Source of the DNA: Alloprevotella sp. oral taxon 473 str. F0040
GTDB lineage: Bacteria; Bacteroidota; Bacteroidia; Bacteroidales; Bacteroidaceae
Length of the DNA stretch: 58,838 bases
NCBI RefSeq assembly: GCF_000318095.2
Contig: NZ_KB290714.1
Location: forward strand, 249,017-307,854
Direction of reading: 5' to 3'
The notes under the pieces were generated by a model. The model saw only the letters and a list, made by a program, of their open reading frames with translations. It made no database searches and had not been told where the DNA came from. The stretch's first letter is position 1. Each line of letters opens with the position of its first letter. The translations under genes and the position numbers were made by a program. This document shows positions 17,201 to 26,271 of the stretch, piece after piece.

Positions 17201-18163
17201 CTACAATCCCCAAGCTGAGAGAGTCAAGTTGTTTTCCACGCGCTGCTCCACATTGTCGGGAAGATTGTGGAAGAAGTTGATGCCAGTGAGCTTTTCCAGA
17301 GACGAAACACTCACGGCGTGTTTACCCATCTCCTTGGCTTTGCCTGTTTTACCATAATTTTTGTGTTCCATCCAGAAACCAATGCTGCTATATACACCAT
17401 TTTTTACCTTGAGCAGTGCCATAAAATAGTGGTGAGGAATGGGCATTCTACCATTGGCAGCGTAGCCGTAGGACGAAAGTGGGGAGAGTGCGCCACCTTT
17501 CACCACGTAGAGGGTGTCGGCAAAGGAGGAACTGCGGCCTAAATCTTGTACGAGTGTTTCCAGCCCTGTCCAGTATTGCTGGTTGAAACTAGCTAGTTGC
17601 GGACTCATATTGCCCATGTAGAAGGTTTGGTCGTTGGCTTCTCGGGAGAAAAGGCGGTCGGCTGAGGCGACTAAATGGCCGTGGTCGTAGCCGCGTCCGA
17701 AAGAAAGGTCGCTCGGAATGGCCCATGCTGTGGGGAGTTTGGGGTCGCGCGGATACTGAGGTTTGATTTTGTAGTCCTTACGTCCCACGGCCTTTAGACG
17801 GGTCTGGGCATCAAAGCGAAAGGCAACCCAGCGCGAATGGAAAGACTGTGGGAGATAAGCGTAGGCATAGTTGAGGATGGAGTCGCGTCCATGAGGATTG
17901 ATCACTCTGTGTACGATGAAGAGTTCGCCATTTTCTCCTGTGAGTGCAGGCATCTCTAAGCGTGCAGCATCGGCACGGCCTTGAGCATCTAGTTGTGGAG
18001 AAGGCTGAGGCGTGGGCTGGTCTGGAGTAGGATTGGGTTTTGGTTTGGGCTGGTCTGTGCCACCACCCCAGTTGATGTTGGGATTGTCTTCCTTTTCACA
18101 AGCGGTGAAGGTGAGACAGAGAGTGCAGAAGAGGGGAAGGATGAGACGAAAGTATCGAGTCAT
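17201..18163 (-). CDS. DNA/RNA non-specific endonuclease, lipoprotein
   Basis: Secreted, lipid-anchored nuclease of the NUC (beta-beta-alpha metal) family. The signal peptide ends in a lipobox (LTFTAC, Cys21), followed by an acidic start and a Pro-rich linker (about 35-60). The catalytic motif reads GYDHGHLVASADR: the family's DRGH has His in place of Arg but keeps the general-base His. The metal-binding Asn lies in MGNMSPQLASFNQQYW. It probably degrades extracellular DNA and RNA at the cell surface. It is the last gene of the TonB receptor-lipoprotein-nuclease run. The lipoprotein gene just upstream ends in a strong terminator, so this gene may be expressed at a lower level or by readthrough. 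Confidence 0.9.
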   Translation of the reverse strand: MTRYFRLILPLFCTLCLTFTACEKEDNPNINWGGGTDQPKPKPNPTPDQPTPQPSPQLDAQGRADAARLEMPALTGENGELFIVHRVINPHGRDSILNYAYAYLPQSFHSRWVAFRFDAQTRLKAVGRKDYKIKPQYPRDPKLPTAWAIPSDLSFGRGYDHGHLVASADRLFSREANDQTFYMGNMSPQLASFNQQYWTGLETLVQDLGRSSSFADTLYVVKGGALSPLSSYGYAANGRMPIPHHYFMALLKVKNGVYSSIGFWMEHKNYGKTGKAKEMGKHAVSVSSLEKLTGINFFHNLPDNVEQRVENNLTLSAWGL

Positions 18164-18251
18164 AGTTGAAGGGGTTGTGCTGTCCTGTGAAAATGTAGAG
18201 GAACTGGAGCGATTTCTGTAGTCTAAGTGCAGGTCGTGCCTAAGAAAAAGG

Positions 18252-18307
18252 CACGCAGGTGTGCCATAACATCAACTTTTAAGGTTGTTGCATGGCACAT
18301 CTGCGTG
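18252..18307 (-). terminator. Strong terminator between the lipoprotein and nuclease genes
   Basis: CACGCAGATGTGCCAT pairs with ATGGCACACCTGCGTG (16 bp, one G-U/mismatch) around a 24-base loop. On the minus strand it is followed by CCTTTTTCTT, a U-tract. Confidence 0.8.
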
Positions 18308-18330
18308 AGAGTACGGGAGAAGAGGTGGAA

Positions 18331-19470
18331 TTACTTCTTCATCAAAGTCGCGTTGTCAAGCAAGAATGCAGACTTACCTTTAGGAATCATTACTACGAGA
18401 CTGAGTGTAGTAGTGGCTTTGAGATCGAAAGTGTAGCTCACGAGTGTCCATTCTGAGGTGGAAAGATTGTCGTGGTAGCCCTTTTCATAGATGTAACTCT
18501 TGCTGTCTGCCTTGCCATCCTTGACAGGTACATAACCCAAACGGCAAGAAGAACCTGCGGCTGTGCCACGTACATAGGCAGAGAAGGTGTAGGTGCCAGC
18601 CTCGAGAGTGAGGTCTGCTGAACCTAAACGCTTGTTGAACTTATCTTCTCCACTTACTTCTACAGAATACTTACCTTCTTGTGCAGTGGTGCTTTGTTTC
18701 AATGTGGCATTGCCTGAGCCAGAAGTAGGTGACCAGTGCTCGGGTTTTCCATCGACCCAAGTCTCAAAGTTGCCATTTTGTAAGGCTTTTGCTGTGCCTG
18801 GGTTTGCAGGATTGTCTGGTTTGGGCGTGTCGGGTTTAGGAGCTTGTGTAGCCTTACCAGTAGCGACGGTGAGATTCTTGATTTCCCAGGTAGAACCGCT
18901 TTCGGCATTGGTGTTGTAGCGGAAGGCGATGCGTACCTTTTTACCCATCCAGGCAGCAGGGATGTCGAGGTCTGCCTTGGTAAAGGTCTTCCAATCGCGG
19001 CCTTCTGTCCATTGTTGGTTGAGCAATGTCCAACCTTCAGCAGCCTTTTGAGCATCGTATTTGTCGGTGATCAAGAGTTGCTGATTCTCGTCGCCCTTGT
19101 TGTAGCGGAACACATACTCAAAAGCTATGTGTGCTTCCTTCACCTTCGTGAGGTCGATTTCAGGGCTTACAAGGTAGTAAGTGCCGGCAGTAGTCTTCTT
19201 CGTTGCATTGTCGTAGCCCGAAGCCTTGGCTGTTTTGAAGTCAATCTTCCATTCACCTGCCCCTGCTGTGGTCACTGTAGTGAAAGCACCGAGTGAAGTG
19301 CTGAAACTCTCGCTCAGGAGCGTTCCGTCTTGTGGCGTGGTGGGGTTTGTAGGATTGGTTGGGTTTGTGGGCTGGTCAGGCTTCACATAAGGAGCTTCCA
19401 CCTTGGAACAAGCTGTGAAAGCGAGGCTGCATGCAGCGATAGCAACCAGGAACAGTGCGTTCTTTTTCAT
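18331..19470 (-). CDS. Choice-of-anchor/carbohydrate-binding-like lipoprotein
   Basis: A 379-residue lipoprotein (lipobox FTAC, Cys20) with a NPTNPTNPTTP spacer, a first jelly-roll domain (about 50-205; LLSESFSTSLGAFTTV start, YYLVSPEIDLTKVKEAHIAFEY, VRIAFRYNTNAESGSTWEI) of the choice-of-anchor J type, a second Pro-rich linker (DTPKPDNPANPG) and a second jelly-roll domain (about 228-379; LQNGNFETWVDGKPEHW). Such proteins sit on the cell surface and bind polymeric ligands. Its place between the DUF5689 lipoprotein and two nucleases suggests nucleic-acid binding here (inference). Confidence 0.8.
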   Translation of the reverse strand: MKKNALFLVAIAACSLAFTACSKVEAPYVKPDQPTNPTNPTNPTTPQDGTLLSESFSTSLGAFTTVTTAGAGEWKIDFKTAKASGYDNATKKTTAGTYYLVSPEIDLTKVKEAHIAFEYVFRYNKGDENQQLLITDKYDAQKAAEGWTLLNQQWTEGRDWKTFTKADLDIPAAWMGKKVRIAFRYNTNAESGSTWEIKNLTVATGKATQAPKPDTPKPDNPANPGTAKALQNGNFETWVDGKPEHWSPTSGSGNATLKQSTTAQEGKYSVEVSGEDKFNKRLGSADLTLEAGTYTFSAYVRGTAAGSSCRLGYVPVKDGKADSKSYIYEKGYHDNLSTSEWTLVSYTFDLKATTTLSLVVMIPKGKSAFLLDNATLMKK

Positions 19471-19511
19471 GTTTATAAGAGGTATTGAGGGTTATGATGT
19501 TGGAAGATGAA

Positions 19512-20498
19512 CTATTTGATGTCTTTGACATCGCGGAGTTGCAACTGCCAACCTGTATAATAGGTCATGACACCGGTATAGGTCTTTGCTACTTCTGGAA
19601 TCGGAAGGAAGGAAATAGCATTGCGCACGGAGGTGCGGAGGGAGAGGCTCACGGGATTGCTAGAATCTTGTGGCAGAAGCTGGAGAGGACGATCCACTCC
19701 AAAACCTGCATCATAGAGTTCTTTAGGGGCAAAAATCTTAGGTAGAGGTTCTTTTTTACCAGAGAGTTGTCCTGTAGCAGCCTTGTTTTTCTCTGCACCC
19801 ATCACGTCAGTGGCAATACCTCGCACAGACACGAGCATAGGATTAACAAGGTAGGATTGGTTGGCTCGATTGCTCAACCATTCCACACCCTCTTCAGAGG
19901 TGAAATCTCGCGGGGTAAGTTCAGGAGCCTGAGGGTTGGGGGTACCTACCAAGGTGATGTTGGTGGCCACATCATCCAAAAACATAGGACCGAGTCGGAG
20001 ATTGCCACTTGAGGTGTAGTAAGGACGTCCCACTTTAGGAGTCTTGCTGTAGTTGCCGATATAGAGATTCTTGAGGTTTACTCGAATGCGCTGCCCAAGT
20101 GGGAAGTAAGGATAGAGTTGAGAACTCTTAACACCTAGAGAAATGCACTGGTCATCGAGCTCTCCAGCCTTAGAACCAATGTGGCGTACGATGAGGGTTT
20201 GGTAGAGATTACCCGAAATGTCGTTGGCCACTACCACACCTTCAAAGAGGAGGTCTTCATTGACTTGTTTGAAAGTGTTGTTCTGGGTAAGCACAGAGCT
20301 AAACTTCTGTTTTACACTCAAAATATTAGTGTTGGCAGCTGGTAGCGATTGTGCTGTGATTTGAGGATGATGGGTAGCATCTTGGTTGTCTACACAGGCT
20401 GTGAAAGAAAGCACCATAGTAACGATGGAGCAAATGAGTGCTGCCATGCGAAACGACTGCCTAGCGATGTGAGCGAAGGGAGCATATATGTGATTCAT
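19512..20498 (-). CDS. DUF5689 domain lipoprotein
   Basis: A 328-residue lipoprotein. A hydrophobic segment (MAALICSIVTMVLSFTAC) ends in a lipobox Cys at about residue 35; a start at 20447 would give a shorter, more usual signal peptide. The body has the DUF5689 pattern (FEGVVVANDISGNLYQTLIVRH, then LGQRIRVNLKNLYIGNYSK), an OB-fold-like domain typically encoded next to extracellular nucleases and TonB receptors in Bacteroidetes. It lies 13 bases after the TonB receptor gene and probably is its surface partner, in the position a SusD protein takes in a glycan locus. Ligand unproven. Confidence 0.8.
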   Translation of the reverse strand: MNHIYAPFAHIARQSFRMAALICSIVTMVLSFTACVDNQDATHHPQITAQSLPAANTNILSVKQKFSSVLTQNNTFKQVNEDLLFEGVVVANDISGNLYQTLIVRHIGSKAGELDDQCISLGVKSSQLYPYFPLGQRIRVNLKNLYIGNYSKTPKVGRPYYTSSGNLRLGPMFLDDVATNITLVGTPNPQAPELTPRDFTSEEGVEWLSNRANQSYLVNPMLVSVRGIATDVMGAEKNKAATGQLSGKKEPLPKIFAPKELYDAGFGVDRPLQLLPQDSSNPVSLSLRTSVRNAISFLPIPEVAKTYTGVMTYYTGWQLQLRDVKDIK

Positions 20499-20511
20499 AA
20501 TGAACTATGCT

Positions 20512-23241
20512 TTAGAATTTGAAACCGAGGTTGAGGAAGAAGTTGAAAGCATTGGCATAATAGTACTTGGAATTGCGAGAGAACTTATAAGCCTTGCCTT
20601 CGCCTTTGGTGTAGACACCGCCACTTTCTCTGTAGTAGAAGTCCGAACGGTTTTGCTCGTAGCCACCTGTGCGTAGGTTGCTATTGTTGTTGATGTTCTG
20701 AAGAGAGAGGTTGATGCTCAAACTGCGGCCGTGTTTCAAGCGGATGAAGCGACCAATAGAAGCATCAATCATGATGCCACCCTTAAACTTCTCTTGAGCA
20801 GCAGCATAGCTAGCTACTTCCTGGCCTTGTGCATCGAAGAGTACGCCTCCATCTCGTTTCACATCAGCTTGCGCCACATCGAAGGCAGGGCGTCCTGCTC
20901 CGTCTGTGCCAGTAGCGGTGTAGAAGTGTCCATCGCCAGCATACGTGCTGTTGAGGCGACGATAGGGAGAAAAGTCTACATAAACTCGGTCATAATAGTT
21001 GGCCGAAGCCTCAAAGAACCACTGACCGAGGTTGTAGCGTGCGCCAAAACTCAAAGCAGTGAGAGGAGTGTTGCCCACGCGCATGTCTTTGGCTATCACA
21101 CGCAAGGGCATAGCCTGCTTGGTCACAGGGTTTACCACCGAATTGAGTTTTTCCAACTCTGCGGGATTCATACCCTCATAGCTCACTTGAGCATAAGGAT
21201 TGTTGGTGTAGTAGGCATCGCCCACTGAGGCCAATACTTGGAAAGAGAGGTTGGTCGTAGCTTGCCAGTTGAGGGCTGCCTCCACTCCGTAGTGCAACTT
21301 CTCCACATTGCTCATGGTGAGATAAGTGAAGGTAGATTGTTGGTCGTTGTAGAAAGCTGTTTGTTCCACCTGTCGGCCGAAGCGTGCATAGTATCCACTC
21401 ACTTTACCGACCACATTGCCAAAACGGAAAGCATAGCTAAGGTCAGCGTCATAAATATCCTCGTTAGTGAGATTATTGACAAAGTTGTTTTGTGCGCGTG
21501 GAGCGACAAAAGCGTTGCGTGAGAGAGGAGCTTGAGAAGCGGCACTGAGTCCAAGCGCGAATCGGTGATTGCGTGTGAGGTAGTAGGCCAATTCAGCCTT
21601 ACCACCGCCACCTAGGAATTGTGCATTGCCACTCTTACCGGAGCTATTATTCTAATAGCGACCATTCTCCATCAAGCCTTCACGTTCCATCGTAGTGCCA
21701 TCCACATGACCGCTCAAGTGCATTGTCCAATGGAGCGTAGAATATTGGTATTGTCCCCAAAGGTTGGCCTTGCGCACATTGATGTTGTAGTCATAACCAA
21801 AGCGGTCTCCCTTTTGGATCTGTCGATTTGGATGACGAAGGTCATTTTGTGCTTCAGGAGACTGCGCTCCATAGTCGTTCACCGCAAATTTATCGATGTC
21901 GGTGTAGCGTTCGCCGCCCAAAAGATCCGCCATCGTCTTGTAGTGCATGCCGTGAGTGCTGTTGAGCTGAACACCAAGGGCAACCTTCTGACGGGCATTG
22001 ATTGTATGGTTGAGCGTACTGCTCAGTGCAAATACATTCTGATCATTGTGACGACGTTCTTGATAGTAGAGAGCATCTCCGCCAATTGCGTTCTGCTGAC
22101 GATTCACGAAGTACATCTCGTCCCAATTTACCTGACGTGCAGCTTTACTGCCCGTCCAGCGGTTGTAAAGCAGCTGCCATTGCTCATAGAGGAAGGGTTC
22201 TTCGTCTACATTATGCTCCACACCTTGCTTCGTGCTGCGGCTGTCTTTCCACACGTTGCCCACACTCGAAGGAAGGTTCTTGTAGTAGTCTGGACGTGGG
22301 TCGGCAGCATTGCCATTCCAGCCTAGGGCTGTGTTGCTATACATATTATAGGTGTGCCCGATGCTGGTGGTCAAGCGCGAAGTGTGCTTGTCATTTTCCC
22401 AGTCCCAAGTCAAAATCGTGGTGGGTGAAAAGGCATGTACTATGCGGCTGTTGCGCACTTCTCCTCCCTGGTAGCCCCAGTTGGGGTTGTAGTAGTGCGA
22501 ATTAGCCAGCCAATAAGCCTCTTCTGTCGAAGCACCTTGTTGAGCACGGTCAGTGGGTGCACCATAGGTGACGAGAGAGAGTGAGTGATTAGCGTTGAAA
22601 CGCTTTTCTGCAGCCAAGAAATATGCAGCAGAGTTGTAGTAAGTACCCTCGATATATCCGCGAGTGGCTCCGCGATAGCCCACACTAGCTGCCCATGCCC
22701 AACCATTATTATTTAGTCCAGAAGCATAGGTGAAGAGTGCGCGACCGACATAGCTGCGATTAGCAGCAGAGAGAGAAATCTTGCGACCTTGTGCAAACTG
22801 CGAGGCACGTGTGTTGTAGCTCTGACCACCTCCGATGCCTACCACGCCAAAGGTGGCAAACTCATAGGGATCTACACCTTCGCGGTTGCGGGTGGCATCG
22901 TTCAAACCTCCGAGCGAAGCATAGTTGAAGCGTCCCATCTCCACATCGTTGAGGAGCAGACCATTCATGTAAGTCTGTGCATAACGATTGTCGTAGGCAC
23001 GAACGCGGAAACGCATCGGGCTAAAGCGGAATCCCACCTCGCTAAGGAAGGGATCGTTTTTAGCCACGATGGAAGACACCGCTTGCGAGGTGTTTACTTC
23101 GTCGTCAAGTTGTGATTCTGTGAAAGTGAAATCAGCATTATCATCATGTCCACTGATGGAGTCAGTGACCGCTGATTGAGCAAAACTTGTAGCGCCAGCC
23201 ACGCACCATGCACTCACTAGCAGGAATACTCCTTTTTTCAT
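20512..23241 (-). pseudogene. TonB-dependent receptor interrupted by one in-frame TAG
   Basis: An outer-membrane receptor that would be 909 residues long. Codons 1-529 (23241 to 21655) encode a signal peptide (ending ATSFAQ), a plug with RFRVRAYDNRYAQTYMNGL, and the first half of the barrel. Codon 530 (21654-21652) is TAG, and the same frame continues without any shift (NNSSGKSGNAQFLGGGG, then AYYLTRNHRFALGL) to a proper barrel end FFLNLGFKF. The C-terminal half has its own ATG only at 21591. TAG is the normal stop of dapB, lepB and the WYL gene here, so the code is not reassigned. Explanations are a nonsense mutation (for example CAG to TAG), a base error, or readthrough. It heads the nuclease/lipoprotein operon. 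Confidence 0.85.
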
Positions 23242-23353
23242 ATAATTGGGGAGGATAAATTGTGAGGTTTGTCTATACGTTTTCGTGAGAACTTATCACC
23301 TTTCAGGTCATATCTCAAGTAAAAGCTGCAAAGAGCAGCAAAATAGCATAGGG

Positions 23354-23361
23354 CAAAGATA
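23354..23361 (-). promoter_or_regulatory. -7 box for the TonB receptor/lipoprotein operon
   Basis: TATCTTTG on the minus strand, about 110 bases before the receptor ATG. It is back to back with the promoter of the EEP nuclease at 23489. Confidence 0.45.
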
Positions 23362-23488
23362 GAAAAAAAAGCAATATCCGCCGTCACTCCGTACTGATTT
23401 CGCACCTTTAGCAGGCGTTTTTTAATGTTTCCTCATATTTTCAGCAATTTCGCAGCCTGCAAAAGGCGTGTGTTCCAACAATCTTCCG

Positions 23489-23496
23489 TAATTTTG
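23489..23496 (+). promoter_or_regulatory. -7 box for the EEP nuclease gene
   Basis: TAATTTTG on the plus strand, 27 bases before the preferred ATG at 23524. It lies inside the longer open frame that begins at 23425 and therefore argues against that start. Confidence 0.5.
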
Positions 23497-23523
23497 CTGC
23501 GTAAACTATCCCTTTACTTCACA

Positions 23524-24663
23524 ATGAAGCAATTTATATTGGCTCTTTTTGTCCTCATCTTTGCAGGGCAACTCAGCTCCGCAGCACAAAAGAAGGTGCT
23601 CTATGGAGTGGCTTTCTACAATGTGGAAAACCTGTTTGACACCACCCATGATCCTGGTAAGAACGACCACGAGTTTCTGCCCACGGGTTCCTACCAATGG
23701 ACAGAACAAAAGTATCAATCTAAGCTCCGCAATATGGCACAGGTCATCAGCGAACTGTGCACAGAAATGGGAACTACCAAGTGCCCTGCGGGTGCTGCCG
23801 TAGTTGGATTGAGCGAAGTGGAGAACGAACACGTGCTCCGCGACCTTTTACAACAACCCTCATTGGTGAATCGTGGCTACAAAGCCATTCATTTTGAAGG
23901 TCCTGACCGTCGTGGCATTGATGTGGCTTTGCTCTACAACCCCAAGGCGTTTCAAGTGGAAAGCGCGATGCTCGTGCCTTTCGTTTATCGCGATTCATTG
24001 CAGCCCAATGTAGATTTAGGTTTCTATCAAGGAGCTGATGGGAAAATTCAGCCCTATTCCAATAAGAATGGTGAACTCATTGGCGATACCACCTATATCA
24101 CCCGCGGTTTCCTCACCGTCGGTGGTCGTCTAGGGGGTGAGAAGTTCTATTTTATTGTCAATCACTGGCCTTCTCGTGGTGCGCAAAGTCCTGTGCGTGA
24201 ACGTGCGGGCTACCAAGTGCGCAAGTTGAAAGAAGCCCTTTTGACACAAGATCCTGGTGCGCGCATCGTCATCATGGGCGACCTCAACGATGACCCCAAC
24301 AATGCCTCTGTAGATGCACCCGAATCGCTCGGAGCGAAGCACAAGGAGTCGGACATCACTTCGCCCGATGATTTGTACAATCCTTGGTGGGATATGCTCT
24401 ATCATAAAGGTATCGGCACACTCCACTATCGTGGCAAGTGGAATCTCTTCGATCAAATTATCTTCTCTGCAGGCCTTCTCGACAAGTCTCAGCCTGAACG
24501 TTTGCATCTGCTCACCCATGCTGTGTTCTCGCGCGACTATCTTCTTCAGCAGGAAGGTAAATATAAGGGAACTCCTAAGCGCACCACCGCTGGTGGCGTA
24601 TGGATCAATGGCTACTCCGACCACCTTCCCACGCAAATTTTCTTGGTGAAAGACGTGAAGTAA
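23524..24663 (+). CDS. Secreted endonuclease/exonuclease/phosphatase family nuclease
   Basis: A 379-residue exported nuclease-type hydrolase of the EEP superfamily. The signal peptide is MKQFILALFVLIFAGQLSSA. Motifs run in the expected order: VAFYNVENLFDT, GLSEVENE (metal Glu), RRGIDVALLYNP, NHWPSR, VIMGDLNDDP (catalytic Asp/Asn) and SDHLPTQIF (C-terminal Asp-His). The open frame extends upstream to 23425, but the start at 23524 gives the signal peptide and follows the promoter at 23489. It is divergent from the TonB receptor operon, which carries a second nuclease, so a joint role in extracellular nucleic-acid breakdown is inferred. Confidence 0.88.
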   Translation: MKQFILALFVLIFAGQLSSAAQKKVLYGVAFYNVENLFDTTHDPGKNDHEFLPTGSYQWTEQKYQSKLRNMAQVISELCTEMGTTKCPAGAAVVGLSEVENEHVLRDLLQQPSLVNRGYKAIHFEGPDRRGIDVALLYNPKAFQVESAMLVPFVYRDSLQPNVDLGFYQGADGKIQPYSNKNGELIGDTTYITRGFLTVGGRLGGEKFYFIVNHWPSRGAQSPVRERAGYQVRKLKEALLTQDPGARIVIMGDLNDDPNNASVDAPESLGAKHKESDITSPDDLYNPWWDMLYHKGIGTLHYRGKWNLFDQIIFSAGLLDKSQPERLHLLTHAVFSRDYLLQQEGKYKGTPKRTTAGGVWINGYSDHLPTQIFLVKDVK

Positions 24664-24836
24664 ATCGCCATTATTTCTAGCTCTTTGGTGAATCATGAGC
24701 TGCATAAGGCTCGTCTTCGTCCGAGTGATTGGCTAGAATTTCAATATACTGCAAGAGCACGATGGAGTAGGAAGGCATGCACTTTTCACTTCGCTCTTCT
24801 AACTTTTAATTTAATAGTCCAAGGCCTACATATATT

Positions 24837-26201
24837 ATGGCACAGAAACCCTCGGTACCCAAAGGAACCCGCGATTTCGGCTTTGTCGAGATGGCGCGTC
24901 GCAACTATATTTTTGACACCATTCGTAGTGTCTATCGTCTCTACGGCTTCTCTCAAATCGAAACTCCAGCTATGGAGAATCTTTCCACCCTGATGGGTAA
25001 GTATGGAGAAGAAGGTGATAAACTCCTCTTTAAGATTCTCAATAGCGGTGACTTCACGCGTTCTGTTTCTACTGAGCAATATGAAGCTGACTCCGCAGCA
25101 GCTCTCGCTGCCAAGTTTTGTGAGAAAGGTTTGCGCTATGATCTCACCGTACCTTTCGCACGCTATGTGGTGCAACATCGCGAGGAACTCCAACTCCCCT
25201 TCAAGCGTTTCCAAATCCAACCCGTATGGCGCGCCGATCGTCCGCAGAAAGGCCGTTATCGTGAGTTTTATCAGTGTGATGCCGACGTAGTGGGTAGCGA
25301 CTCCCTTCTCAATGAAGTCGAATTGATGCAGATAGTGGATGAAGTGTTCACGCGTTTCGGCATCCGTGTTGCCATCAAAATCAATAACCGCAAGCTCCTC
25401 ACGGGTATCGCAGAAGTCCTAGGTGCGGCAGATAAAATCATAGATATTACCGTAGCCATCGACAAACTCGACAAAATCGGCCTCGACAAGGTGAATGAAG
25501 AATTGATGGCTGCCGGACTTTCTGCCGAACAAGTGGAAACGCTCCAGCCCATCATTTCCCTCTCTGGTACGAATGCGGAGAAAATCGCTACCATGCGCCA
25601 GGTGTTAGCTGCGAGCGAAGTGGGCTTGAAGGGGTGCGATGAACTCGAGTTTGTGCTCAATACACTGGGTGATTCTTTGAAGAATGTCCTCGAACTCGAC
25701 CTCACCCTTGCTCGTGGTCTGAACTACTACACTGGTTGCATCTTTGAGGTGAAGGCCCTCGATGTAGAAATTGGTTCTATCACGGGTGGTGGTCGCTACG
25801 ACAACCTCACTGGTATCTTCGGCCTTCCTGGCCTTTCCGGTGTGGGCATCTCTTTTGGTGCCGACCGCATCTACGATGTGCTTAATCAGCTTGAACTCTA
25901 TCCTGCAACCACCGCAGCAAGTGTCGACCTCCTCTTCATCAATTTCGGTGAGAAGGAAGCTGCGCACTGCTTGAAGTGGGCACGCGCCACTCGCGAAGCA
26001 GGCATCTCCACCGAGGTGTTCCCCGATGCAACGAAGATGAAGAAGCAGATGAACTATGCCAACGCTCGTCAAATCCCCTTCGTCGCTCTCGTGGGAGAAA
26101 GCGAAATGGAGCAGAATCTCATCGCGCTCAAGAATATGACTACGGGCGAACAGCAACAGGTGTCGCTCGAACAACTGATTCAGCTCATCCAAGCTCAATA
26201 A
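24837..26201 (+). CDS. hisS: Histidyl-tRNA synthetase
   Basis: Class II aminoacyl-tRNA synthetase charging tRNA-His, 454 residues. Visible: the N-terminal KGTRDF motif, motif 2 ([19 protein letters not shown]), the histidine-binding [14 protein letters not shown] (HisA motif with Asn where Asp is common), [11 protein letters not shown], motif 3 ([15 protein letters not shown]), and the C-terminal anticodon-binding domain (about 360-454). It is followed at 70 bases by prfB, with a GC-rich hairpin (26218-26253) in the gap. Confidence 0.97.
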   Translation: MAQKPSVPKGTRDFGFVEMARRNYIFDTIRSVYRLYGFSQIETPAMENLSTLMGKYGEEGDKLLFKILNSGDFTRSVSTEQYEADSAAALAAKFCEKGLRYDLTVPFARYVVQHREELQLPFKRFQIQPVWRADRPQKGRYREFYQCDADVVGSDSLLNEVELMQIVDEVFTRFGIRVAIKINNRKLLTGIAEVLGAADKIIDITVAIDKLDKIGLDKVNEELMAAGLSAEQVETLQPIISLSGTNAEKIATMRQVLAASEVGLKGCDELEFVLNTLGDSLKNVLELDLTLARGLNYYTGCIFEVKALDVEIGSITGGGRYDNLTGIFGLPGLSGVGISFGADRIYDVLNQLELYPATTAASVDLLFINFGEKEAAHCLKWARATREAGISTEVFPDATKMKKQMNYANARQIPFVALVGESEMEQNLIALKNMTTGEQQQVSLEQLIQLIQAQ

Positions 26202-26217
26202 TTTAAAACCTAATCTT

Positions 26218-26253
26218 TGTCGCTGCAAGGGGAAACTCTCCTTTGCAGCGACA
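26218..26253. terminator. Hairpin between hisS and prfB
   Basis: TGTCGCTGCAA pairs with TTGCAGCGACA around a 14-base loop. No T-tract follows on the plus strand, so it may only attenuate or stabilise the message. Confidence 0.35.
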
Positions 26254-26271
26254 ATTGGCACAAGATATTGC

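Noticed and set aside
20512-21591. Separate 359-residue barrel gene
   Set aside because: It is the in-frame continuation of the upstream TonB receptor after a single TAG, with coding sequence between the TAG and its ATG.
21652-21654. Reassignment of TAG to an amino acid in this organism
   Set aside because: TAG ends dapB, lepB and the WYL gene at the expected family lengths, so it functions as a stop.
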